A DNA stretch of 64,000 nucleotides from Ceratobasidium sp. AG-K (taxonomy: Eukaryota; Basidiomycota; Agaricomycetes; Cantharellales; Ceratobasidiaceae): NCBI GenBank assembly GCA_037039685.1, contig JAWNGF010000003.1, positions 2,294,001-2,358,000 of the forward strand, given 5' to 3'. Below are positions 53,177-64,000 of this stretch, in pieces. Position 1 is the stretch's first letter. Each line of letters begins with the position of its first letter. The notes below the pieces were generated by a model, which was not told the DNA's origin, did not search any database, and saw only the letters and a program-made list of their open reading frames with translations. Both the position numbers and the translations under genes were made by a program.

Positions 53177-56100
53177 AAAAAACCGGTAACAGAAACCATG
53201 TACCTTAAAGCAACAAACAAATCAACAGTTGCCACACAAACGTTACTGGAATCACAGAACCCATTCCCACCCTTATTGACTCAGGCACTTCAAAAAACCT
53301 TATTGATATTTCCTGGGCGCGCTCAAACACCATACCACTAATTGAGCTACCAACACCCAGGAAAGTCATTGGAATTCAGGGAAAAGAATTACCACATCAA
53401 ATCCAATTCAGAGCTGATCTAAAGTTTGACCTGGAAGGGAAAAGCTTTAGGCAGAATTTCTTTGCTATGCCAACCAGGGATACACACCTTATCTTAGGAC
53501 TAGGATGGTTAGAAGAGGCTAACCCAATCATTAACTGGCGCTCAAAAACTACCACATGGAGGACAGACCACATCATGGGCAAGACAGGTGAAATTGACAA
53601 CATACCGGAAGAGTTCAAGGAATTCAAGGAGGTCTTTAGTGAGGAGAAGTTCAAATGCATACCAGACCATAAACCATACAACTGTTCTATTGACCTGATA
53701 GAAGGAGTGGACCTCCCAAAACTGGCTAGACTAATTCCACTTTCACCCACAGAATCTGTTGCCCTTAGGAAGTACCTTGACAAAGAACTAGCCGCAGGAA
53801 AGATCCGACCAAGCAAATCACCAGTAGCAGCAGCCACCTTCTTTGTCAAGAAAGGTCAAGACCCAAAGAACCCCAAAAAGCCTCCAGAACTTAGGCTGGT
53901 GCAACACTTTGGACCAATGAACAAGATAACAAAGGATGACCAATTTCCTATGCCACTTATGGAAGATCTCTTAGACAAAATCAAGGACACAAAAATCTTC
54001 TCAAAAATAGACCTGCGCATGGGATTCAACAATATCCGGGTTAGGAAGGTGACAAGTGGAAAACTGCCTTCCAAACCAAGGAAGGCCTATACGAGTACAT
54101 TGTAATGCCATTTGGACTAAACAATGCGCCAGCTACTTTCCAACAATACATGAATCACATTTTCCATGACCTGATGGACATATGCGTCATTGTCTACATT
54201 GACAACATCCTTGTCTTCTCCAAAGATAGAAAGCAGCATGTGGAAGACGTTCAAAAGGTACTCAAGATCCTACTGGAAAACAATCTCTTTGCCAAACTCC
54301 CTAAATGCAAGTTCTTTGTCAAGAAACTGGTTTACACTGGAATCCACATCAGCAAGGAAGGAATCTCTATGCAAGGAGAGAAGGTCAAGGCTATCAAGGA
54401 ATGGAAAGAACCAAAAACAGTCAAACAAGTACAGGCCTTCTTGGGATTTGCAAACTTCTACAGACATTTTGTTCCAAACTTCAGCAGATTAGCCAAACCC
54501 CTCACTACATTAACAAGGAAGGACACAAAATGGCAATGGGAACAAGAACAACAGGACGCCTTCAACAACCTCAAATTGGAAATTTGCAAGGAACCTCTAT
54601 TGCAACATCCTGACCCAGAAAAACCTTACATCTTGGAGACTGACGCAAGCAGTGTGGCAATGGGTGCCATCCTTTCACAGAAACAGGAAGACGGATTCCT
54701 ACACCCAATTGCTTTCCTATCTAAATCCTTCAATCAAGCACAGTTGAATTACGATGTGCATGACAAGGAACTCATGGCAATCATAGAAGCACTCAAACAC
54801 TGGCGTTTGCACTTGGAAGGAACAAGAGAACCTATCACAATCTACACCAATCACCAAAATCTGCAATATTGGAAGAAGGCAACAACCTTCAACAGATGTC
54901 ATGCTTGATGGCACCAGATTCTGGCATCATACAACTTCGAAATTGTGTACCAACCAGGCATCCTTTCAACAAAACCAGATCTACTGTCCAGAAGGAGCAA
55001 CCATAGCAACATTCCAACAGCAGAACAAGTAATGATCAAGGAGGAACAATTCAGGGGGTTCTCTGGAGACATAAAGTTCAATATCATTGCAGACATCAGA
55101 GAAGTGCAAGCAGAAGACAAAAGCATTAGCCAAATCATAGAACTATGCAAAAAGAAGGAAGACCTGCCAAAATCAGTACAAGAAGGAATCAAGAAGTACA
55201 ATTTTGAAGAAAACCTTCTCTGGTTCAATGAAAGAATCTATGTACCAGAAGACAAGGACACAAGGTTGAAGATCATGAGAATACACCATGACTCACCAAT
55301 AGCCGCTCACCAAGGACACGCACGCACATTGGAGCTTATCTCAAGGAGATACTACTGGCCAGGATTAAAATCCATGGTAAACAAATACGTGGACTCATGC
55401 AAACAATGCCAGAGAGCAAAAGGAACAAAAACTCACATACCATTGAAGCCACTAGAGATCCCGAAGGGTCCATGGGAGGAAATTGCATACAACTTCATTA
55501 CCAAGCTTCCTAAGTCACATGGGAGTGACAGCATATTGGTGGTCATGGATTGGTTCTCTTGCATGGCACATTTCATACCCTGCAAGGAATCAACAACAGC
55601 GGAACATTTGGCTGAAATTTTCTTGCAGAATATATGGAAGCTTCACGGTTTTCCACAAAGTACAGTTTCAGATAGGGGAACAACATTCAACAGCAAATTC
55701 CTGAAAGCTCTATACAAGAAGATCAACATCACTCCAAGCTTCAGCACAGCATACCATCCTCAAACCAACAGAATAACAGAACAAATAAATCAGTGGCTGG
55801 AAGCCTGGCTACAAACATTTGTAAATCACTGACAGGATAATTGGGCCAGACTTCTGCCCATTGCAGAATTCTGCTACAATAACTAAAGGCATAGCATCAC
55901 AGGGAAAACTCCCTTTGAAATTGTCTACAGCAGGGAACCCCTTTGGAATATTTCAACAAGGGAAACAACCACTCCAGAAGCAAACAACAAAGCAGACAGC
56001 TGGCAGAAGGTGGGGGACAAAGCCAAAGCAGCCATGGAATGGCATAGAAACAAGATGGAGGAAAGACAACCACCCAAATACATGGAGGGAGAGCTAGGTC

Positions 56101-57026
56101 GGCTACATGGGCAAAACATAAAAACAGATCAATCCAGCAAGAAACTTGAAAACAAAAAACACGGCCCATTCAAAGTCAAAAAAGCTGTCTCTAGCCATGC
56201 CTTTGAATTGGATCTTCCAAAGACAATGAAGATACACCCTGTTTTCCATAGCAACCTGCTCAGCCCTTACAAGGAAGACAACAATTTCCAAAGAAACCAA
56301 CCCCAACCTCCACTGGTGAAAACAGAAGAAGGGGAGGAAGAATACAAAGTGGAAAAAATTGTGAACTGGAAGATGACAGAAAAAGGACTTTTCTATAGGG
56401 TCAGATGGAAGGGATACAACGCAAAAGAAGACACAGAACAACAAGCAGAAGACTTTGGACATCTCAGAGGAATCATGAAGAAGTTTCTGAAGGAATTCCC
56501 AGGAGCCCCAACACCCTCAAACTACAGACCAAAGGGTATAAAAGGGAGAGCTCAGCATGAAGAGTACCCAACTTGCAAAACTTGCTCACTCTTAAACTTG
56601 CTTTACTCTCTCCACGCTTTTAACCTCTTTTGTTCACCATGCCTGCCATGTCCTGCCAAACTATCACCAACAACCTCATCTGAGTCCAGGAAGGCCCTGC
56701 CTTCCAGACTGCTTGCATCCTTGATGCAGGAGCCGCACTCTATGTCTTTAAAAGGAAACAGCAACAACTGGGACAACTCCTGTTCCGTGCCTCCAACAAC
56801 TTCCTACATTTGGACATGGGCAAACTGGAGTGGGTTGGAAGGAAGTGGCCAACAAAGATGCAGCTGCAATGCAAGGACATCTGCATCTGCCAAGGATGCG
56901 CCGCCTTCCAGGTCTTGGAGGTGGTGCTCCTCTCCATCCACAAGCTCAACGTTGTCAAGTGGGGGCAAGAAGGAGCCTATTCAAGCTAGTGGTGCCCAGG
57001 GCGCAATGGTTGTCCACCATCTTTGA
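53162..57026 (+). pseudogene. pol: B4 pol, interrupted
   Basis: All domains are legible from protease to chromodomain. It has frameshifts near 53231 and 54050 and stops at 54906 (CHA*WHQ), 55830 and elsewhere. Protease reads LIDSGTSKNL. RT reads YIDN rather than YIDD. Shared lesions with B1 (YIDN, CHA*WHQ) suggest a common dead ancestor or parallel CpG decay. Confidence 0.9.
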
Positions 57027-57403
57027 GGCCCAGGTGGTCCAATGCATGGGACAAAAACTTTGAGACCAACTTGGCAGATTGGAGGATGGAGCGGGGACAA
57101 TACCAGAGGGAGAAGTTTGAATGGAAGCCGTTCTGGTGGCAGGAAAAGGAGGCTGAAATCTCACAATGGGCAGAGGTGGAACCAGACACTTGACAATGGT
57201 TAAAGGAGCATGTGAACAAGCAGGAGCGGGTTATGGACTGGTCTAAGGCCAACTGGACAGACAAGGAGACATGGGAGAAATGGGAGGAGTACTGCAACGA
57301 ACCGGGTAACACTGTGTTCAACCCCATAGACCTAATGAATGAGAAGGAGGACAACCTGGATGGCCTGGTAGAAAAGGCCAACAAGGACTGCTGGGTCCAG
57401 TAG
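56639..57403 (+). pseudogene. B4 ORF3, interrupted
   Basis: This is 765 nt starting MPAMSCQTI. It is stopped by TGA near 56682, TAG near 56988 and TGA near 57192. ICQGCAAF replaces VCRGCAAF. The tail is FNPIDLMNEKED. Confidence 0.75.
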
Positions 57404-57448
57404 TAAGGTCCCCTCAGGTTCCCCTCATGGACCTTAAAGGGGGAGTAA

Positions 57449-57906
57449 TGTCATGAGCCTTGCTCACTCCATTGGACTTGTCTGCATCTTGTCCTGTCTT
57501 GTGGCTGTGCCTATAATGTTTTGTTTTCCTTTTCCCGCCGCGTTGCCACCTCCTTGTGGTTTCTCTGTTACATCATGTAACACGGCTTTGCTTTGTACAA
57601 GTAATGTCTGTTCATACAGCATGACTCACATGGACACTCCTGATTGGTAGACTGTTGTGACTCATGTGGCTGCGCCTTGTTTGACTCAGCCTCTTTGTGA
57701 ATATATATAGAGGACCAACAAGCCTGGTAACCCCAGCTTGTTTTGTCTTGTCAAACATCCCCTTTGAGTGACACTTTGAACCACCCCTACCCTCAAGAGC
57801 CTACAGACACTTAAGTGTGTTGCGGTTCAAGAGGTCACTTAGGTCTTAGTGCCGTCCACTCTCCATTGTGGCTTGTCTCATAGCCACCAAGGAGAAGCTT
57901 ACAACA
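57449..57906 (+). repeat. B4 3' LTR
   Basis: This is a 458 bp LTR preceded by the polypurine tract TTAAAGGGGGAG. Confidence 0.93.
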
Positions 57907-57911
57907 GTCTT

Positions 57912-58096
57912 TCAAGGTCTGTCTTGGGGGTGACCCATTCAAGATAGTCAACCTCACTGTCAACCTGGAGATTAGGGAGGAGGCCGTAATTGATTTGACA
58001 GATGACAAGGAGGATTATGGGGTATGGAAGGGGACTGGGTCAGCTGAGGACCCTTTTGTAATTGATGACACTGAAGAGTTTGTGCTGGTGAAGTGA
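57912..58096 (+). pseudogene. D ORF3, last part
   Basis: This continues ORF3 after B4 in frame to the TGA at 58094-58096. It contains EEAVIDLTDDKEDYG and ends DPFVIDDTEEFVLVK. VIDLT followed by acidic residues is a textbook SUMO-interacting motif, and it recalls the PIDLTEEKED tail of family B ORF3. Confidence 0.6.
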
Positions 58097-58120
58097 GCCC
58101 CAGCCTAGAAGGGGGGGTAG

Positions 58121-58563
58121 TGTCATGACCTTTTCTTGTTCTTCCCTTTCTGTTCTGTTTGCCTTGTGTTTGGTCTTGTTCTCCTTGCATTGGCGCATTT
58201 AGTTGCCTTTCTGTAAGCCATGGTCACAGGACATGCCTGCCTGGCATGTCTTCTCTTTGCCTTGTTCTCCATGGACTTATCTTGTCTCCTTTGTCTTGCC
58301 TGCGCTTCTCTCTGTCTCTTGCTTTTTCCTTGTTCTCTCCCTTGTTGCCTTCTATCTATTGTACATAGCCACACTAGATAGTATATATACCAGCAACCCA
58401 AGTCTTGTCTCTACAAGACTTGTTCTCTTGTTGTTTTCCCCATCACTCATTGTGTGACTCACTTAGGCCTCAGTGCCATACCTATGACCTTTGTTGTTGT
58501 CCCAACCCCCATCCTCATTGCCTGTGGAGTCTTGGCCTCCAAGGTTTGGCTAGGGTTGTGACA
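58121..58563 (+). repeat. D 3' LTR
   Basis: This is a 443 bp LTR, TGTCATGACC...GTTGTGACA, preceded by the polypurine tract AGAAGGGGGGGTAG. A TATATATA box near 58382 is followed by a perfect hairpin AAGTCTTGT-CTCT-ACAAGACTT (about 58401-58422), and one TGACTCA lies near 58455. Confidence 0.92.
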
Positions 58564-60134
58564 CAATTCAAAAGAGTTAGAAGCAACTGACTCACCAGTG
58601 AGTGACCTAGATAAGATAATAGGGACTCTCCACTCCTTGCCTAGCTCCAGGTGCTGAGGCAACAGTTTAGGGTGGAACTCAAAGCTGGGAAGGGAATAAA
58701 CCATGGGCCACATGCTGAGACAGGATCCACTAAAGGTAGGCCCTACCTTGTGTCAGATGATAGTTGAGTGTACCATGTCTGGAGTGAACATACCCAGCTT
58801 TTCAAATACATAGTTGCCAAGTTTTGTTTGCATTGTTCCTGCAGGTCCTTCCTGCAAAAATACAGACACCTGGTTGGTACAAGTTCTGTTGAGAGGTGAG
58901 CTTATCATAAATTTACAGTGTTTGCCACTTACTCATAAACCTTTGTTGTCACAATGTTGTGATCCCACATAACCACTGTGTACATCACAGCACTGGTGGC
59001 TCAACTCAGTGTCTGTATTAGTCAATGAATGATACCAGGTAGACAATTCACAAACCTGCACTGTGTTAGTAACAGGGAACATAGGAGCTAATCTTGTACT
59101 CAGGATTGTATTAGTCTCCCTTGCCAAAATATGCCTGGCCAAGTGCTTTGTTAACATCATTGACAAGCTGTTGAGGGTTAGCAATGGCTGGTGCCATCAC
59201 TGTATTGGTGCTCCTCAGTCAGCCTGCTCAAGGAGGTCCTGTGTTGGCTTGAGTTGCTGCTTGGCTAATGTTCACCCAAAAGTCAGGCATCTCAATGCCA
59301 GACATGTCTGCTTCAGTGCCAGGTACATCAGTGTGCTCTGGGTCAGGCATCATGTTAGCATGGTTTGCGTCCCCTTGCTTCTGTACCCACAAGAATGATA
59401 TATGACAAGACTTTTTGTTGTTGGAGTTTCTTGAGGGTCAAGGATTGAAATGGCACTGCTACAGAGGCTTGCAATGTCAGACTGCTTGTATCACATATGT
59501 ATGATAGCACTGAGGCCCTTATACAGTGTAAAGTGTCACAATAATCACACAATACACCTGCCAACGCATGCATGCCAGTTCAGCAGCCCTTCCATATATG
59601 TGCCAACTTCTGGTATCTGATTGTTTCTCTGTGGAATGTCTCCACAGAGGATGTCCTCCACAGAGCAATCTCCCATGTCTGTTTACCTTGCTGTTTATCA
59701 GAAGCACTAAACTTGGCCCATTTTACGTCAAGTATCTTCTAATTCTCACTGTATATATGCAGATTATCACAAGGCCCCTTCCCAAAGCTACCATTGATTC
59801 TTGCCCTTTGCCTTGGGTATCACTTTGAGTCCTTCAGAGTTCAAACTTTCACCCTTGTCACTCTGTAATTGAACAGAGTCAGTGTCTTTGCTTCACTGCA
59901 CTTGCTTTTGAACACCTGAGGTTGTGGGTGGTACACTTTGCACCTCTTGTTCCTCCTGGCCAGCTGGGGAGACTAGATAAATGTATATGTTAATCTCTAT
60001 CACACTTTTGACATAGAGCTTGGACTTTCTTTGCAACCCTGAGCACAGGAACATTCTCAATTGCTTTGAGAGGTGGCATAGTCAATGGCCATGTGCTATT
60101 GTTTAGACCATAGATGCTATACTGTGTGTGATAG
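58564..60134 (-). pseudogene. Degenerate minus-strand coding remnant, left piece
   Basis: No intact gene is present. On the minus strand, runs of plausible protein appear between stops and frame changes, such as SVETFHRETIRYQKLAHIW (about 59600-59650) and LKAIENVPVLRVAKKVQALC (about 60010-60080). Plus-strand frames look random. I take it as an old gene or DNA transposon, family unrecognised. It probably continues beyond solo LTR E at 60620. Confidence 0.3.
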
Positions 60135-60139
60135 GGAGT

Positions 60140-60614
60140 TGTCAGAGCCCAACAATGATGGAAGGATAATACTCAACACCTGTAGGGATGAGCAACACCT
60201 CAAGGACAGTTTAGAGATAGGTTGTGATGACACACAGGAGTGGGAGTAAGGTGCACTTGGCTAAAGAGCCTGGGCAATAACTAACTGCTAACCACAAAGG
60301 GTCTTTGGCTAGGTAGAGTTGGAACAGTACTTGTATTGAGACAAGTGGTTGAGTTCTGAGGTTTAAGCCTCAAACTCTCTCATGTTATATACAGGAAGTT
60401 TGCCAAGACTTAGGGTCTGTTGGCATGATGTATAATAATTGTACAATGGTACAATGGTACAAGAATATTACTAAGTCTGGGTTATACAACATTGAAGAGT
60501 TACAAAACAATTACATGTTACATTGCATGACTGTGGTTATCTCAAAATGATGCATATATCTGAATAAACTTGGCTTAGAGAAATAACATGGTCTTGATCC
60601 CTTGGGTCATGACA
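60140..60614 (+). mobile_element. Solo LTR of a further family (E)
   Basis: This is a 475 bp segment with TGTCAGAGCC...GGTCATGACA ends and the target duplication GGAGT at 60135-60139 and 60615-60619. A TTATATAC box lies near 60384. It is unlike LTRs A-D except at the termini. No internal part is present. Confidence 0.8.
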
Positions 60615-60619
60615 GGAGT

Positions 60620-61382
60620 TCTGCTTCCTCTCTCTGCTGCTCTCTTCTGGCCAGCATGTTTTTGCTTTACAGGAGGGCTCTCTGCAGAGATATGTCACCA
60701 ACACTTGCAAACCTCTGATTGCTCCAGCACATATATACTACTCTTCACAGTTTTGACAAATCTCTCATTTGAGTATAGCTACCTATGTACCATTACTGAT
60801 TCTATCTCTTGTCTGTTTTTGAACCAAGTCAGTGATTGTCAAGACCTGAGTTTTAAATCCAGTGAAGGTGGCTCCTTGCTGTATCCCATCTATGATGCAT
60901 TAGTGACAACCAGTCATAAAATGCTAAATACAAAACTTAAGCCCACTGGATCTTGTATATTTACCAGACCATATTGCATGGTGGGGTGCTGTTTAATTAG
61001 TTTTCTTCTTCCACAGAGCTTTGTTCAGTGGAGGGCTGCCCCATGCAGTGCTGGTCATCCTTTGTAACAGCTGTTGTAAATTCCAATCAATTCCCTGATT
61101 CAGTCAGCAGCATTCTTGGTCAGTCAACCAAATGTAAGTAAATGCTTTCTGTTCCACTGTACAGAATGTACTGTGGTACATTGGCTGGTCTGCACAGATG
61201 AGGCAGGAGCTTTACTCAAGGAAACTGGCATCCAGGCCCAGTCAGGTGACAAATCAGATATGTGGTAATATGCATTGCCAAAACAAGTAAGCATACTTCC
61301 CTTTATGGTAGATTTGAAATTTCTATGAACAATGCACTTTGCTTCCATGATCTCATAGGTGCAATCAGAATCTAAATCAGGC
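60620..61382 (-). pseudogene. Degenerate minus-strand coding remnant, right piece
   Basis: On the minus strand the last 260 bp before the D solo LTR read openly (EIMEAKCIVHRNFKSTIKGS; HISDLSPDWAWMPVSLSKAP). Further left come broken stretches such as ERFVKTVKSSIYVLEQSEVC. No family is recognised. It is cut by the solo LTR at 61388. Confidence 0.3.
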
Positions 61383-61387
61383 TTAAA

Positions 61388-61830
61388 TGTCACAACCCTA
61401 GTCAAACCTTGGAGGCCAAGACTCCACAGGCAATGAGGATGGGGGTTGGGACAACAACAAAGGTCATAGGTATGGCACTGAGGCCTAAGTGAGTCACACA
61501 ATGAGTGATGGGGAAAACAACAAGAGAACAAGTCTTGTAGAGACAAGACTTGGGTTGCTGGTATATATACTATCTAGTGTGGCTAAGTACAATAGATAGA
61601 AGGCAACAAGGGAGAGAACAAGGAAAAAGCAAGAGTCAGAGAGAAGTGCAGGCAAGACAAAGGAGACAAGATAAGTCCATGGAGAACAAGGCAAAGAGAA
61701 GACATGCCAGGCAGGCATGTCCCGTGACCATGGCTTACAGAAAGGTGACTAAATGCGCCAATGCGAGCAGAACGAGACCAAACACAAGGCAAAACAGAAC
61801 AAAAGACAAGGAAGAGAAACAGTCATGACA
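61388..61830 (-). mobile_element. Solo LTR of family D
   Basis: This is 443 bp, the reverse complement of the D 3' LTR at 58121-58563 with about 5% difference by eye. The target duplication TTAAA is at 61383-61387 and 61831-61835. Together with 58121-58563 it forms a large inverted repeat. Confidence 0.92.
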
Positions 61831-61835
61831 TTAAA

Positions 61836-63332
61836 ACCATAGAGAAAATCATGAAACACATTTTTGAACACAATTCTTTTTATTCACTGATGTCTATTCA
61901 TACTGTGCCACACTGTTCCCGGGCCTACATCACCTTACCTGAACTCACCCTCCACTCCAATGATGTAATCTACCCGCTGGGTAACCTGTTGGTGACGGTC
62001 TGCAGAACAATGTTCTGCATACCTGGGTCACTACCACAGAGACAATGTCTTCCATGGAGGGGTTACCTGAGCAACTGAAATGGGTGTGCCAACCTGTATG
62101 CCTCTATGGTTAACAGAGTGGATGAACTGATACAAGAGAAGGGTGGAAACACTCACTACTAGCATTTGTATGTCTGTCTATATGCAATTTAATGTGTTGT
62201 GAAGGTTTCTTTCCAGTCAGGCAGAAAATCAAACAAACCCAAAACAGAAATGCACAACTACTGATCCACTAATTTTGTTTTATACTGCTCATTTCATCAC
62301 ATAGCAAGCTTATATTGTGTATATATGATCTACAAGTACATTTGCACACTTTCTATTAGCAACTCTAAGCGATTTGGCTGACTGAGTGAGTGTTGCTGAG
62401 ATTGCACGCCAAAACAGGTCACGTGTGCATTTCTTTTTTGGCTCAGTGTAGGGCCAGCCTTTGGTATGGCTTGCCCACCATGAGTGTGAACCTGGACACA
62501 ATAGCTTTGCCAAAACATTCAAAGCATTGTGGTGGAATTATCTGAGGGATGATACCTGGAGGCAGGTATCCCTTCACCATTTACCCACTAGGTGGCTATT
62601 TGCTCTGGGATGCTGCACAGGGGACAGAAAACTAGATGCTAGAACGAAATCAACAAAGATCCCCCTGACCCATTACTGTGGCCCTCAATCTGGGCATTAT
62701 CATTTATCTAATTACGGAGAAAGTTGCGGATTGTGGCTGCCAGGTTAATGCATTCATCTAAACCTGGTGAATGTAGGGCTCTGCTTCGAGTGTTTGGGAT
62801 TGGCACAGAACACCATTCATATCTGTTCTGGACTCAAAAGACTCGCTGATCATACAACATGCTGAAGAACACCCATAACACCCATATTTCGCCCTTCCCA
62901 GGCCTAAGCCTAGGCCCATTTCCTTTGAGTTCAGGCGCAACTGCAAATGGTCACCAGTCAAGGCTGGTTTGCCAGGGGCTTCTACCTTTCAATACAGCAA
63001 TAACCGTTCAGGTGCGAATCCGCTATCATCTAATTAGTCCAAGGATCAATTGAGCTGATTTTTAACCAAGGCAAACGACCGAACTATTTGTTCTTCTCAG
63101 ATATTTCGATTGCATCATCGCCCATATCTGACCACCCCCTATGTAACTCAATACTTCGAACTTGCCAGAGGGTGGTGCTGGATCCATTTGCCTTAGGAAC
63201 AACGCCCGTATCATTCCTACGAAGTGCTTGAAGCCAATTACATGCGCTATAAAACACTGGTACCGCTTCCCAGAGCAAAAATCATACAAACCCTCGACTC
63301 GAAGAAATTGTCTGGCCTCAAACATTGTGCTC
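61836..63332. other. No gene or repeat recognised
   Basis: About 1.5 kb without a convincing frame, LTR terminus pair or RNA gene. The part nearest 63332 should include the 3' untranslated region of the membrane-protein gene to its right. A frame of 109 codons at 63062-63391 on the minus strand overlaps the last exon in another frame and is probably fortuitous. Confidence 0.4.
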
Positions 63333-64000
63333 TCACAGGTTGGTTTGGACGATATCCTCCGTGATTTGCTTCTTGCCATATTTGACAGCATAATACATCA
63401 CGAACTGCGAACCAGTGCGCTTAGCATTCAAAGTCTGAGCTGAAGTGATGGAACTTACCGTGTCGACTACGAATTGGAGCATGTATCCAATGGCTATGGT
63501 TGGCAATACCCAAGACCTGATGAGATTTCAGTCCGACACATCAACGCATATGAGAATATACGGCACTTACACATTAACCCATTTAAACACTCCAGCCCAT
63601 TGAGACTGATGTTGGTCCTCACTGAGCATAAAATGCTGGTATTTCCCAATGTTGAGTAGGAGTAGACACAGCATACAGATACCCATCACATATCGACTGA
63701 TAATCGAGGCCCAATGAAATCGGTCTATCACAACAGAGATTAAGCCGTGTAGCCATTGGGTCTAGATTTCAGCGTACCTCTTGGCCAGGACTGAATGAGA
63801 TTCATCGTTGCAAGGCAGATGAATGTAGCGCCAGCCAGAGCTACGATATATCGTGAGTGTGTGAGACTCGGCTTGAGTAATTCCTCCAGGATCTGTACTA
63901 CGTTAGCATTGCACCCAATAACTATTCAACCTCGTCACGGACCTCGTTCAACTTGGGAGTGTTTGATCCCGGAGCTAGAACGTCCTGGAAAAGCATGAAG
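63333..64000 (-). CDS. Host membrane-protein gene, 3' end with four introns (partial)
   Basis: On the minus strand five exons can be joined in frame: 63943-64000, 63778-63892, 63571-63724, 63459-63516 and 63333-63404 (stop TGA at 63333-63335). The introns are 50-54 nt, end in AG and start with GTCCGT, GTACGC, GTAAGT and GTAAGT. Two have CTAAC/CTAAG branch sites. Phases 0, 1, 2 and 0 all work without a stop. The product has hydrophobic segments SRYIVALAGATFICLATMNL, YVMGICMLCLLLLN and WVLPTIAIGYMLQFVV, so it is a multi-pass membrane protein; the C-terminus is KYGKKQITEDIVQTNL. The 5' end lies outside the window. Family not recognised. The first intron's GTCCGT donor is the weakest call. Confidence 0.55.

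Larger units (their letters stand above)
50682..57906 (+). mobile_element. Element B4, full-length dead copy
   Basis: This is a 7,225 bp family B element with target duplication GTCTT (50677-50681 and 57907-57911). LTRs differ at about a dozen sites. It is inserted in D ORF3. Gag, pol and ORF3 all carry stops, mostly TGA, and several lesions are shared with B1. Confidence 0.95.
41373..58563 (+). mobile_element. Element D, 3' part, split by B3 and B4
   Basis: The pieces 41373-42942, 50172-50681 and 57912-58563 join exactly across the ACAAG and GTCTT duplications of B3 and B4. They give an end-of-RNase H, integrase, chromodomain, ORF3, polypurine tract and 3' LTR. The 5' part was lost at the B2 junction. 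The copy is old: many stops and low CpG. Confidence 0.88.

Noticed and set aside
58121..61830. Inverted D LTRs as the ends of one transposon
   Set aside because: The right copy has its own TTAAA duplication and the left one is the 3' LTR of element D, so they are separate insertions.
63795..63998. Plus-strand frame of 67 codons at the right edge
   Set aside because: It overlaps two spliced exons and an intron of the minus-strand membrane gene and has no recognisable feature.
1..64000. CRISPR arrays, tRNA or rRNA genes, operons
   Set aside because: No short direct repeats with regular spacers, no tRNA cloverleaf or rRNA core was seen. The DNA is eukaryotic retroelement sequence.

Overview
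The window is almost wholly a nest of Ty3/gypsy LTR retrotransposons of the chromovirus type (polymerase with a C-terminal chromodomain) in a fungal genome. Short 50-54 nt introns in the one host-like gene at the right edge, CpG decay of the older copies and the style of the Gag/Pol proteins point to a basidiomycete. A Rhizoctonia-like agaricomycete is my guess, from the resemblance of the Pol proteins to Tf2-type proteins of such fungi; it is not proven.

Five LTR families can be separated; the letters are mine. Family A (A1 417-7363, A2 7858-9718, A3 24192-38372) has 413-415 bp LTRs, an extra coiled-coil frame upstream of gag, and nothing between pol and the 3' LTR. Family B (B1 13269-20489, B2 38373-41372, B3 42943-50166, B4 50682-57906, B5 27089-34317) has 456-460 bp LTRs, a gag starting 22-29 nt after the LTR, and an extra ORF of 765 nt (ORF3) after pol. 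Family C (solo LTR C1, fragments C2, C3, C4) has about 497 bp LTRs and a longer ORF3 of about 388 aa. Family D (41373-58563, cut by B3 and B4, plus a solo LTR at 61388) has 443 bp LTRs and a short ORF3. Family E is one solo LTR at 60140.

Layout: 1-7857 is an old C-like LTR holding solo LTR C1, which in turn holds A1. 7858-24191 is A2, then C2 (minus), B1, C3 (plus), a scrap of A pol and C4. 24192-38372 is A3 with the very young B5 inside it. 38373-41372 is the 3' half of B2. 41373-58563 is D with B3 and B4 inserted. 58564-63332 is degenerate minus-strand coding sequence split by solo LTRs, then featureless DNA. 63333-64000 is the 3' end of a multi-exon membrane-protein gene.

Matching 5 bp target duplications support A1 (AGTGC), C1 (AGAAG), B3 (ACAAG), B4 (GTCTT), B5 (GCCTG), the D solo LTR (TTAAA) and E (GGAGT). 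B1 and A3 lack matching flanks and look like recombination products.

The mechanistic signals of most interest are: a Tf1-like self-priming site in A and B, with compensatory change between primer and LTR in A; a conserved -1 frameshift cassette (GGGAAAA plus a stem-loop around the gag stop) in A and B; the uncharacterised ORF3 shared by B and C, with a SUMO-interaction-like tail in B and D; and clusters of TGACTCA (Gcn4/AP-1) boxes in the LTR promoters.
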